From Erodium maritimum (taxonomy: Eukaryota; Streptophyta; Magnoliopsida; Geraniales; Geraniaceae), in the NCBI GenBank assembly GCA_963921825.1, contig OY997596.1, forward strand, positions 32,727,932-32,791,931: DNA of 64,000 nucleotides. Reading direction: 5' to 3'. Shown here in pieces: positions 33,161 to 44,143 of the stretch; the first letter of the stretch is position 1, and each line of letters begins with the position of its first letter. The notes below the pieces were generated by a model. It did no database searches. It saw only the letters and a list, made by a program, of their open reading frames with translations, and was not told the origin of the DNA. The translations under genes and the position numbers were made by a program.

Positions 33161-33846
33161 CTAAGATCATCGAGGAGCGGAACCGTGTTCGTTGGAAGCA
33201 CCAGAATCTCATCATCCTCGTCGAAGAAGTTCCTTGGTGGATCCGGGTTAAGGGATAATTGGTTCAGCTGAGCTTGGACTGCATCGACGTTGGCTCCTTG
33301 CGTCTCTAGTTGGCCGCTGTCCACAATGGATGACTCGGCCGAGGAGGGCCCGTTCGCCGGAGAGGAGGGACCAGGTTGCATGTCGGGACAAACCCCCAAC
33401 AAAGATGTTGTTGCACGCGAGGTTTGGGGCTCCATCTGAAGTTGAGAGAGGAACAGAGGTTCGGGTAGAATCGGCGGTTGCCGGAAACGCCTATGGGTAA
33501 GATTTTGGGGCTGTGCTCTGGCCACGGCCGGTGGTGGTGGTCCTTGTGAGAGGAGGAGAGGGGTATGTACGCTATGAGGTGGGCGACTCATCCTTTTTCG
33601 TTCTCGGCTACAATTGAAGGAGGATGTGGGGGTTGTGCCTTCTATGGGTTGTGAGACAGAGGAAGTGAAAGATGAATCAGAGGCGAGGTCGGGGAAGAAG
33701 GGAGAAGGGCTCCATTGGTAAGTATGAGCAGGCTTCACCATTATGCCGTGGCAGGGGAAGGGCGGCGATAGGCAGTGATTGACAGTCACTGAGTACGTGA
33801 AGGAGGGGCTCGAGGGAAATAACGAGAACACGCAAGGCTCTGACAT
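33161..33846 (-). pseudogene. DUF4283 protein, N-terminal part
   Basis: From ATG at 33846 the minus strand is open for about 228 codons. It is rich in Ser, Pro and Gln and ends QAQLNQLSL...FFDEDDEILVLP...LLDDL at the A1 insertion site. A low-complexity head followed by an acidic LSL...DE..LVLP segment is usual just before the DUF4283 core. Joined across A1, the next text is the core at 15873. This is the best preserved piece of the ORF. The last residues of the open frame belong to the A1 LTR. Confidence 0.75.
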
Positions 33847-33911
33847 CTAAGTTATTAGTTGTGTTTTCGGCCTATGTTTTTCGTTTTTAGAAAGACGAAT
33901 TAATTGATTTT

Positions 33912-33921
33912 ATGTACTATT
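33912..33921. repeat. Right target-site duplication of the DUF4283 retroposon
   Basis: ATGTACTATT, a copy of 5671-5680, sits about 65 bases upstream of the ATG at 33846. The 5' untranslated part is therefore short. Confidence 0.75.
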
Positions 33922-33961
33922 AAGTTATCTTATATGTAAAATTTACACCTTTATCGAGATT

Positions 33962-36900
33962 TGTCACGCCCCAATTTCAGTAAACCGAACTTGGGACGCG
34001 AACATTTAAAACCTTAAAACATTTGAGACCTGTTTTGAATAAACACTTTAAAATACCAGTTTAGTTCAACAAAATAATATTTACAACTTAAAACGCGTCC
34101 CAACAAGTAGACAAAAGTATGGTATCCGCCGCTAGACTAAAAAAAACCCAGAATCCCGCTCCTAGCTCTTCAAGCTTCAGAAGCTCACCTAGTCCAACCT
34201 GCGACCGATACCTGTAGGAAAAGCAGCTAAGGGTGAGCGTTCGCTCACCACCACGGATAACAGACTGACTACGGCATAATTAGCAGACAAAGCCGGTAAC
34301 ACCAATAACAGAGTCAACACTGGGGGACGCTGTCCCCAACCCCAATACTATGACTGAACAAACACCCACTGTTACCTTCCTTGACCAACTCAACACTTTG
34401 ACATGTAAGTACACCCGACACAACGATCACGACCTCTTCCAAGGACTCAAAATAAAGCTACGCAACACCAAACAAGATCACAAAGGATCGCACACCAAAC
34501 AAGATCACAAAGGATCGCAAACCAGCTGCCAAGAACCTCCCTCAAGAACGCTTGCAACCTCCCGAGACTCTAACTCGGTCAGGCCAGCCTAAGAATGCTT
34601 GCAACTTACCGAGACTCTAACTCGCAAGCCAGCCGAAGAATGCTTGCAACTTACCGAGACTCTAACTCGTAAGCCAGCCAAAGAATGCTCATAAACCCAA
34701 ACCACACACGCGCGGCCAGGACCCCTTTATTGGCGGGCGGGCCCCCTACCCCGTCTGAACATGCAGACGCGTGTGCTCGTGGACCCCCGTTTCATGAAGC
34801 GGGCCCCCAACCTCAGGTAACCACAATCACAATCACAATCACAATCACAATCACAAGCAAGTTCAACACTCACAGGCACTCATGGCCACCAAGACACCAA
34901 CAGTAAAACTCAGACTCAACAACCCCACAGGCACTCACGGCCTCCCAAGACACACCAACAGTAAAACACAGACTCAACAGCCCCACGGGCACTCACGGCC
35001 TCAGACCACCAACAGTAAGGACACGGGTTCACAACCCCACGGGTACTCATGGCCACCCAAAACACCAAAGGTAAAGACACGGGTTCAACAACCCCACGAG
35101 CAATCATGGCCACCCAAAACACCAAAAGTAAAGACACGGGTTCAACAACCCCACGGGCACTCATGGCCACCCAAAACTCAACAATAATACACGCTCGCAC
35201 TTACCGAGACTCTAACTCGTAAGCCAGCCAAAGAATGCTTGCAACCCCCCGAGACTCTAACTCGGTCAGGCCAGCCCAAGAATGCTTGCAACTTACCGAG
35301 ACTCTAACTCGTAAGCCAGCCGAAGAAACCAATCTTAGTACACGGACTCTCATGGCCACCCAAGACACAACAATAATACACGAGCTCTCATGGCCACCAA
35401 AGACATAAAGTAAATAGTCAACCTCCGGCATAACCAATGCCTCCAACAGTCCTAATATCAACAGTTTCACGAACAACCTCCGGGCATGGTCATATGCCTC
35501 CAATACTCCTAATATCGATAAGTTCACAATCAACCTCCGGGCATGGTTATATGCCTCCAGTAATTTTAACAACGCTAAGTTCTCTGCTCCTACGACACTA
35601 CTAAGTGTCACATGCATTTCCAATATTCGCTACGTTCCCGTATCATTCTTTTCTAATATTTAAAGAAACCTACTCAACCCACGACACCCCGGTGTCACAT
35701 GCAATTCTGCTGTTAACTTTCCCCAGTCAGGGCCGAAGTCCCGGCCACTTTTCCCTACCTCAAGACAAACCGACAACTTAGCCTCCTAGCTGCTGACGTC
35801 CTGGCTCGCTATCTCCGGTCTTCTATTCGATCGAAGTCGGACTCTACTTTACACAGAAAGCTACAGAAACCGGTTTCACAATTTAATTTAAAAGGTTACG
35901 ACGGTTTCGATTTAAGTTTAAAAGTTGACTTTTAGACTAGAGCGACTAAAGGTTGGATTACGATGAATCGGGTTCGAGCACCCGCGCACCGAACTCAGAT
36001 TTGATCCAAAACCCAGTTAAAACCATTTTTAACTCAAAACCGTCTTTGAAACTCATTTGCTTTATTTACTTCTGATTTTATTTTAAAACAAAATGATTCC
36101 TTTCTGTTCTTATCCAAACTCAAGATTAAGGTCCAATCCTTTCTAAATTCGATCTGAGTTCGTTTTCCCCTTTTCGATTTAACTTAACTCAAGTTTAATT
36201 TTAACAACAGATTTTCGTTTTAAAACCTTTTTTTTAATTAAACCAGATCCAGTTTTATCATTTTTTTCTTAAGAAACTCAAAACTGACTTTAATTTCCTT
36301 TTAATTCAAAACCCGTTTCATTAGTTAATCAAATTCTTTACTTCTAGGTTTAACGGAAAATTTGCTTCCCCTCAATCCAGATCCAAAACAGAGATTGTTT
36401 CGTCACTAACCAGATCCAAAACTTTTGTTTCCAAAACTGTACAGATTCGAGAAGCTCGGGACAGAAAAGTAAAACGGGAAGACGTTAAGGAAAAGGAACC
36501 GGCCACCGGCGAAGACATCGCCGTCGACCAAACTCTGTGGGTGAGATTTCTCACCGTTAGGAATAGAGACGACGTCGGGGAGGTGAAGATCGTCACGGGG
36601 GCGGCGGAGTATGGCGAGGAGTTCGCCTCGGATCCGGAAGACTCGGTCCCGTCCCGGATCTGATGAGCTCGCCGGCGACGGCGGGAGCTCGGGTTACGTT
36701 CGGTTGAAGGGAAGGTCGGGACGAGAAGAGGAGGAGGGCGGTGTGCTTGAGCGGACGGGGAAGAGGGGTGGAGCTCGGTGGCGGCGAAGACGGCCGGCGA
36801 CGGGCTCGGCTGGACTGAGAAGTGGAAGGGAGAGAGAGAGGACGGGGTTGGGAGGTCGGGGACGGCGTGGAGACGAGGGTGAGAGGAGCTGGTCGGGGAT

Positions 36901-37198
36901 ATCGCCGGCGATGGCGTGAGGAGGGGGGAGGATTCGGGAACCAGAGAAGAGAAGGGAAGAGGACAACTGCAAATGAGGGTTTCAACCCTGATTTGCTCCC
37001 TTTATACCCGAGTTCCCAACGGGCTTGGGCCACCTCCAACCGGGCCTGACTAACGGGCTTCACCGAAGTGGGCCGCGCGGCCCAGAGACGACCTGCCCGG
37101 GCCGGGTTGCTGGTCTGGCCGGGTTGCTAGTCGGGTCCGGTCCGACCCGATCCGACCCAATATATATATATATATATTTTTTTGAAGCGGTCTTCACA
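33962..37198 (-). mobile_element. Solo gypsy LTR with an alternative GC-rich head
   Basis: It is 3237 bp, with plus-strand ends TGTCACGCCCC and ...GGTCTTCACA and the duplication AGATT (33957-33961 and 37199-37203). The distal 2 kb is the G2-type LTR in reverse: acceptor-like site, palindrome, 47-bp and 59-bp arrays. The head differs. The minus strand starts TGTGAAGACCGCTTC, then a TATA box GGGTATAAAGGG (36998-37010), then about 400 GC-rich bases, then a donor-like CTAACG|GTGAGAAATC (36554). No internal region follows, so it is a recombination product. ORFs in the GC-rich part are low-complexity. Confidence 0.88.
36998..37010 (-). promoter_or_regulatory. TATA box of the solo LTR
   Basis: The minus strand reads CGGGTATAAAGGG about 190 bases from the LTR start. 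This implies a short U3 and a very long transcribed R-U5. Confidence 0.6.
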
Positions 37199-37203
37199 AG
37201 ATT

Positions 37204-38171
37204 AGAGTATGGGAGGGCAAAAAAGTCGAAACTAGTAATGGCCATCCGATCGACATCGGTATTGGAGTCACCAGATACAAGAGACATCTGGGGCATTATT
37301 GATGAAAATAATGATAAACTGCTACATTTTCTATAATGTTTTGATCCGACAAAGAAAATTGTCAGAAGAACTGGGTCAGTGTCCTTTTAAATCATTTAGG
37401 CCATTCAGCTACCTACATCATTCCCCAACCATTTTGCTATAACCCATCTTTTCAGTGCGGTTCTTCTTTACGGTTGATTTCAGGGTTTAGAGTTTGAGGC
37501 TCATTGTCCTCTCCAAATCGTTATTGTTGTTGCGACAGATGACGAACTCGAGCTCCGATGGCTCTAAGTACGTTCGGTGTCTCGCTTCCGTCGTCTTCCC
37601 TAAAGCTTCAAGCTCATATCTAAATTTCTCGACCCACTCAGATAAAACGATAATCGATTGAAAAGCTTCCAACGTAAAATAGGCCAAATTTCCACTCTTG
37701 GTATCAATGGAGTATAGCAAATCAAAATATGGTAATAACAAACAGGTGGACACAAAATAACCCAAAGACCAATTAATCGACCATTATTCATTTCTAGACT
37801 AGAGTATAATAGTAATTCTATCTAAATACTTTATTTTTAAAATTGTTATGATTTGATATTCAAACTATTTTATTTGCATCTATTTTATTATTTTTGTTAT
37901 GCGAATTTCATTTTGATTCAAAAAAAATTTATCTGCAAATAAAACTATTATTATTCAATTATTTGGAGTACAAAGAAAGAAAGATCTTGATAAATCAACA
38001 AACACACACGCTAAAGAAAACAATACTTCCAACAAACACTCCTAATCAACCAACTACATCAAAATGCGAAATAACATCAACATACAACTTGGACCTTGTT
38101 GCAACACCAACAAGAATTACCCTGAACTAAGCAAGTTTCAAAAAACCAAACACCCTAATAAGCTTCACAAA
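37204..38171. other. Intergenic stretch, no gene recognised
   Basis: It is AT-rich with several short ORFs. The longest (minus strand, 37487-37765, 92 codons, ...EWVEKFRYELEALG...) resembles no family I know. It could be an exon or chance. Confidence 0.4.
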
Positions 38172-38184
38172 CTCACACCCCAGT
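38172..38184. repeat. Target-site duplication of the LINE (left)
   Basis: CTCACACCCCAGT, repeated exactly at 44941-44953 after the poly(A). Confidence 0.93.
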
Positions 38185-38431
38185 ACAGATTGCAAAAAAA
38201 AAATAAAAGTTGGAGAGAAGGAAATGCTCTCAACTAGCTACAGTGTCGTCATGAACATCTACAGTATGTTTATGGTGTTCTTCATGTTCTTGTGAATTAC
38301 TTTTGGTTTCATGGTGTAGTGTTCAGGGTGATCTTTGATTACCGAACCACCATCGGGGTTTTCAACGCTTAGGTTAAGCGGTCTGTACTTTTGATCGTAC
38401 TCGTCTCTACTTCTTCAATCTTTTGGGATCA

Positions 38432-40474
38432 ATGGCTTCATCTGGTTCTATAGGCCCTCCGCCTGGCTTGAAGGGAGAGTGGGAGATGCTACACTTGGGG
38501 TTGGAACATCTGGCAGATTGAAATCTTTAGTTGTGTCTCCTCTGATGCAAGACACACAGCAACACTCTCCTCTGCCTGTGAGATCTGTTGAAGGAGGAAC
38601 TGAAGATCGTTTCTTTCCTCCGGGAAGACCTTTTGATAATGGGAATGAAGATCATTTCAGACTCTTTGTACACAATCTACCTCCAGGTACGTCCAACATT
38701 TGGTTAAGGAATCTGTTCTTAGAATGCGGTGAGATTAGAAGAACAGAAACACCTGCTGGTCCTAATAACAGAGGTAAATGGTTTGGCTTTGTCACTGAAC
38801 TTGGTATGCAAAGGGGTTTACAAGTCTTCAATGGCTACATACTCAAAGGTTTCAAGCTTTTTGTGGTCAAAGCTTGGAATAATAAAAGGGAGGTGAGAGG
38901 TCCTAGAGGCAAAGCTATTTGGAAAAGAAAGTTGGTTGCTGATGAGGATTTGGAACCTGCGGAGGTGATCATCAAAGGGGTTGTGGCTGAGGATTAAAGG
39001 AAGTGGGTTGACAAAGGACATCTGGCACTTCTTCATAAACATTTCTCTATTCAAGCTATCATGGAGGACTTCAAACTAGAGAGAGGTGTTGAGGTTAACA
39101 TAAAAGATTTGGGAAACAGGGTGGTTCTGGTTTATTTCTCTGATGAACATGCAGAAAAAGAAGCGCTGAAGGAAGGGAGTACTTGGCTCAGTTTTTGGCT
39201 TTCTTGGTTGGATGATAAATCTTGGCTCTGCAAATCTGGAGGTAAATTCACTTGGGTGGCACTTCATGGACTACCCATTTTAGGATGGTGTTCAGAAACC
39301 TTTAAAGCAGCAGTGGCAGACCTTGGTGAGTTTGTGTGCATCCATCAAACCTCTCTGGCTGGTGATTCTTTTGAAGTAGCTTTTGTTCTTCTCCATTCAC
39401 AAGAATATTTGAGGGTGTATAAAGAAGCTACTCTGGAATTAGAAGGGTTTAAACACAATTTTATGGTGAGTTCTGTGGATGTGAAATTGGTCCCTCCTTG
39501 TGTAGCACCAAAATTTATTGACTCTACCAACTCCTCTGAACATGTTTCTGCTGATGAATCTTTGTCTACTGATTTTAATACCCTCAGTGCTAGGGAGACA
39601 GTAGAAGAGACCATTTCATTAACAAGGAGGGATACTGAGTTGGTGGGTGAAGAAGATGGGTTTAATCTGATTGTTCCTGACACCATTAGTGAAGACATTC
39701 AACCTTTACATCCATCCAACTTTCCTGCATTACAAGGCCAACCTCTTTCAAACCAGTCATCACAACTCCCTTCTTCAACACAAAACCTGAACTTTAAACT
39801 TGTTTTAGTGTCTGATGATTTACAAAACACAGTCCTCACTGGTGAAGAAAATACTGTTCCGGGAACTACTTCTCACCTATTGGTTGGGACAGATGGGACT
39901 GGAAAGGAAAGTCAAGTACAAAAGGAGTCATTGGAAGCTGGTCATATTAATGTGGATGAGACCATGACTCTCCCATCTACTGTTTTGGGGACCCAGGTTC
40001 AGACTCCAGCTAGCTTAAATATTTTGGAGGGAAAGATTAATTCAAAGATTAGTGGTAAGAAATTGGTATTAGTTGATTTTAATAATGAAGAGATCAAAAC
40101 CTGTCCCAAACAAAAAAAAAGCTTTTACAAAGGTGGATACCAATGTGACTTACAACACTAGATCAAGAACTAAAATTCAGAAGCCTAAGGAAGTTACAAA
40201 AGCTGAAGCTTGCTTGAAGAAGAAGGAACCACAGAAGTTTAAGAGTGGAGGGGCAGGTACTTGGGAATTCTGTAAAGCTTTGGGACTAGAGGCATTTATT
40301 GATGATGATCTGGTAGCTGCTCAGTTTGATAATTTAGAGAATGAAATTAATCAAACTGTGGATTTGGAAACTAACTCTGATGATGATTATTGTGATCTTG
40401 ATGAATTGGATGAGGGTTTAGCAGTTGAGGAATCCTGCCCCTCTATCTCTACTCTCAGACTTTCATCTCCATGA
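38432..40474 (+). pseudogene. LINE ORF1: RRM protein, three lesions
   Basis: The likely start is ATG 38432 (MASSGSIGPPPGLKGEW). A frameshift near 38470-38485 moves into the frame with the RRM: FRLFVHNLPPGTSNIWLRNL, then KWFGFVTELGMQRG and NGYILKGFKLFVVKAW. An in-frame TAA at 38995-38997 interrupts it, and reading resumes in frame through a central domain (WVALHGLPILGW). A 9-A run at 40112-40120 shifts the frame to a basic and then acidic tail (NTRSRTKIQKPKE... to DDDYCDLDELDE), ending TGA 40474. The product would bind element RNA. About 680 codons in all. Confidence 0.85.
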
Positions 40475-43400
40475 GAATAATCTCATGGAACATGAGGGGT
40501 GCCTCCTCCAGACAGAAGATGAGGGCACTGAGGAATTTGTGCTCTAAACAAAATGTGGTGATGGTTTTAATACAAGAATCAAAATTGGAGGATTTACCTG
40601 TCTATTTTATGTCTAGCTGTGGATTTTCTCAGTCTTGGGAGGCACTGGTTTCACCTGCATCAGGCAATTCTGGGGGCATCATCTCTTTGTGGAACAAGGA
40701 TTTTTGCCAAGTACAATCATCCCTGATAGACAAAAATGCAATTTACTGGTCAGGTCTATTCATTGAGGAGAATGTTGTGTTAACAATTATAAATGTCTAT
40801 GCCCCCTTGCTCAGTTCATGACAGATCCTTGCTGTGGAGAGATATTGAAGTAAAAGCTGCCCTCTTTGCACAGACTTTGGTGGTGGCTGTCGATTTCAAT
40901 GCCATCCTTGATCCTACTGAGAAGACTGGGACTACTATTTCTTCAACCAGCATCAGAGAGTTTCAAAAATTATTGGATAATCTTGGCATTATTGATTTAC
41001 ATCTTATTGGGGGGAAATTTTCCTGGTTTGGTCCCAACTCAATTGCCTCTAGACTGGACAGGTTCATAGTTTCTCCTCAGCTTCTGACTATTTGTGCAAG
41101 TTTAATACAAGAAGGCCTGCCAAGGACCATCTCAGATCACAAACCTATTTTACTCAGTAACCCGAGAGTTGATTGGGGACCTAGTCCCTTCAAGTTTATC
41201 AATGCCTGGACAGCTCATCCCCTCTTTTTTAATCAGTCCAAAGTGTTTTGGGAGTCCATTGTGGTTAATGGTTCAGCAGCCTACAAGCTCTGGTATAAGT
41301 TAAAAGCCCTTAAAGGGTTTTATAGAAGCTGGAATTTAGAGGTCTTTGGTTGGGTGGAAAGTGACATTGAGACACTTACACTAGGAATCAAGGCTCTTGA
41401 CTCCATCCTTGATGACAGAAGACTTGATCCCCTTGAGTTATCTAAGAGAGCACTACTCAAAGCACAGCTCATACAAAAATTGAAGATTCAATCCAAGATG
41501 TGGTGCCAAAAGGCAAGACACAGGTGGTCAAAGGAGGGGGACAGGTGCTCAAAATTTTTTCACTTGGTTGCTAATTATCATGGGACCAGAAAAAGAATTT
41601 ATGAAATTTTGGTGGATGGTGTAACTTATGGTACTCCCTGTGAGATTAAGTTTTGGGCCAAACAACACTTCCAGGAGAGATTTTTGGAGAATAATTCAGT
41701 TTGTATCAATTTAAATTCTCTCCCTTTTAATGTCATATCCCCAAGTCAAGCATTGGCATTGGAGGTCCCTTTTACTGAAGAAGAAGTCCTAGTTGCAATC
41801 AAAAAGTGCCATGGGGACAAAGCCCCTGGTCCTGATGGATTCACCATGAAGTTCCATCAGACCTGCTGGGGATTTATCAAAGGGGATGTAATGGCTTTCA
41901 TGGATCACTTCTTTTCTGGTGGCTTTTTAGGAAAAGGAATTAATTCTTCCTTCATTACTCTTATTCCTAAGACTGGTTCTCCTCAGACATTTGAAGAATA
42001 TAGACCTATCAGCCTTATCAGTAGTGTTTATAAAATTATTTCTAAGGTGCTTGCTGCAAGACTCAAACCTGTGATGAACCAGTTGGTGCATGATGTACAA
42101 TCAGGTTTCATTTCTGGTAGGCAGATACTGGATGGAATTTTAATAGCTTCAGAACTCCTTCACTCCATCAAAACCTCAGGGCAAGAAGTGATAATTTTCA
42201 AAGTTGATTTTGAAAAGGCTTATGACCACATCATTTGGGTAGCCCTCCTGAATATCTTGAAAACAATGGGATTTGGAAACACTTGGATTTCTTGGGTGGA
42301 AAGGTGCATCACAGCCTGGTCATCAGTTCTAATTAATGGTTCTCCTTCAGAAGATTTTCCTCTTCTTAGAGGCCTTAGACAAGGGTGCTCTCTTTCTCCA
42401 TTATTGTTTGCCTTATTAGCTGAAAGCCTACATCAACTCATGAGCCAAGGGATCACTTTAAATATGTTTGCAGGAGTTAAATGCAATTCACAAGGGCCTG
42501 AGATTTCACACCTCCAATTTGCTGATGATACTCTTATTTTCATTGAGGCTGGATTACAACAGGTTATTAATCTTAAACACACCCTCAATTGTTTGCAAAA
42601 GGCCACTGGTCATAAGATAAATTTCCAGAAGTCCAAGGTTCTTGTTATGAATGCCTCAACAGTTACAATACAACAAATCACCCTAATTTTAGGTTGTGCT
42701 GAAATGATACTACCTTTTGATTATTTGGGGTTCCAATTAGGAGCTAATCCTAGGAGGAAGACTTGGGAACCAGTGATCAAAAAATTTAAAACCAAGCTCA
42801 ATTTATGGCAAGCCAAGTCCAGATCATTTGGGGGAAGAATAACTCTGATTAAATCCTCTCTAAGCTCTCTCCCATTATTTTATATGTCTCTCTATAAAGC
42901 TCCAAAGTGTGTCATTGTGGAGATGGAGAAGTGGCAAAGGAGATTTCTGTGGAATGGTTCCATTAACAAGAAGGTTCTACATAAAATTAGGTTGAATTTA
43001 ATTTGCAGGCCTAAATCAGTGTGGGGTTTGGGGATAAAAAATCTACACATTATGAATAAGGCATTGCTTGCAAGATGGTGGTGGAGATTTGCACTGAAAA
43101 CTGATTCACTTTGGAAGAAGCTCTTATGTGCTAAATTTGGCTGGGAAATTGAAGCTTGGAATTTCTCTGATCTTATAATTCAAAATGATCAATCTTTCAT
43201 CAGTCATGTGGAGTCATTGTTATTATGTTCAAAGTTCACTAATGCCTTTGGTGCTGTGGGAATCACTTGGAAAGTAAACTCAGGAAATAGAGTCCATTTT
43301 TGGGAGGATAAGTGGTTACTTGATATCCCTCTAAAATATCAGTTCCACAGGTTATTTTTATTATGCACACAAAAAAGGGATCTGGTTTCTGCATTTTGGT

Positions 43401-44143
43401 CTGAGGAGAGGTGGGTTATAACTTTTAGAAGAGATCTTAGAGGCTGGGAGATGGATCAATTCCATCTGTTCTGTGATGCTATTAATTCTTATCAGCTAGG
43501 AGAGGGAAATGATTCTGCCTCTTGGGTATATGATCACAAGGCTTTCTCTGTTCACAAGGTTTATGAGGTACTGGATGAGTCTTGGGACAAGTCCTTGGAA
43601 TGGCCTGCATTACTATGGGCACCAATTCTAACACCAAAAGTGGCTGCCTTTGCCTGGTTGGTCTGCATGCAAGGGGTACCTACTAAATGTTTTCTCCTGG
43701 CCAGGGGACTGTATAATGGCAATATCTGGTGCCCTATGTGTATGGAAGATCCAGAGGACCAAGATCATCTTTTTATTGGTTGTAATATTTCAGCAATGGT
43801 TTGGTGTCTTTGCCTGGATTGGTGGGGAATCAAGACTGCTTTATCAGAGTCAATCTTGGACTGGTTTGTGAGTTGGGAAATGTTGGCCCCTTCCAGGAAC
43901 AAGAAACATTGGTCAATTCTCTCTTCCTTAGTAATTTGGAGAATCTGGATTAGTAGGAATCAGGCTTGCTTCCATAATAGATATCTATCACCACTTGACA
44001 TCTTTCTACAAATCCAAAATGATTCATATCAGCTGTTATGGGCCAATTTCAAAGATGGACAAGCCTTCCCTTTTTTGTCTTGGATTAATGATCCTTTGAG
44101 CTGCATTCTCACAAAAAGGAGGCCTCCTTCTGCTGCTGTTTAA
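40471..44143 (+). pseudogene. LINE ORF2: AP endonuclease, reverse transcriptase, zf-RVT; one frameshift
   Basis: ATG 40471 overlaps the ORF1 stop (ATGA). The endonuclease starts MRIISWNMRGASSRQK, with LIQESK and INVYAP. A 1-base insertion at about 40802-40806 shifts the frame; after it come VVAVDFNAILDPTEK (GDFN in relatives, so Gly is Val), SRLDRF and SDHKPI. RT follows: GPDGFTMKFHQTCW, SFITLIPKTG, YRPISLISSVYKI, FKVDFEKAYD, LRQGCSLSPLLFALL and the catalytic FADD (42518-42529). The C-terminus holds a zf-RVT domain (CPMCMEDPEDQDHLFIGC). About 1,224 codons, the usual size for plant L1 ORF2. The downstream 1,116 codons are fully open. Confidence 0.95.

Larger units (their letters stand above)
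5679..33911 (-). mobile_element. DUF4283 retroposon, minus strand, split by two nested elements
   Basis: Its pieces are 33911-33161, 15876-15444 and 7014-5679 on the minus strand. Removing insert A1 (15877-33160), insert A2 (7015-15443) and one copy of each 5-bp duplication leaves about 2.5 kb. The 3' end carries a poly(A) run (T run at 5679-5688), and the whole is flanked by ATGTACTATT, as expected for LINE-machinery retroposition. It encodes only a DUF4283/zinc-knuckle protein. No endonuclease or reverse-transcriptase text lies between the ORF end (6038) and the tail. It is either a LINE that lost ORF2, an ORF1-only element moved in trans, or a processed copy of a DUF4283 gene. Confidence 0.75.

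Noticed and set aside
36593..37063. A 156-codon proline/serine/arginine-rich ORF on the minus strand and overlapping plus-strand ORFs
   Set aside because: They lie in the GC-rich head of a solo LTR, have low complexity, are open in several frames at once, and show no domain.
37487..37765. Possible host exon (minus strand, 92 codons)
   Set aside because: No recognised domain, no supporting splice sites or neighbouring exons that I can see. Kept only as a note on the intergenic stretch.
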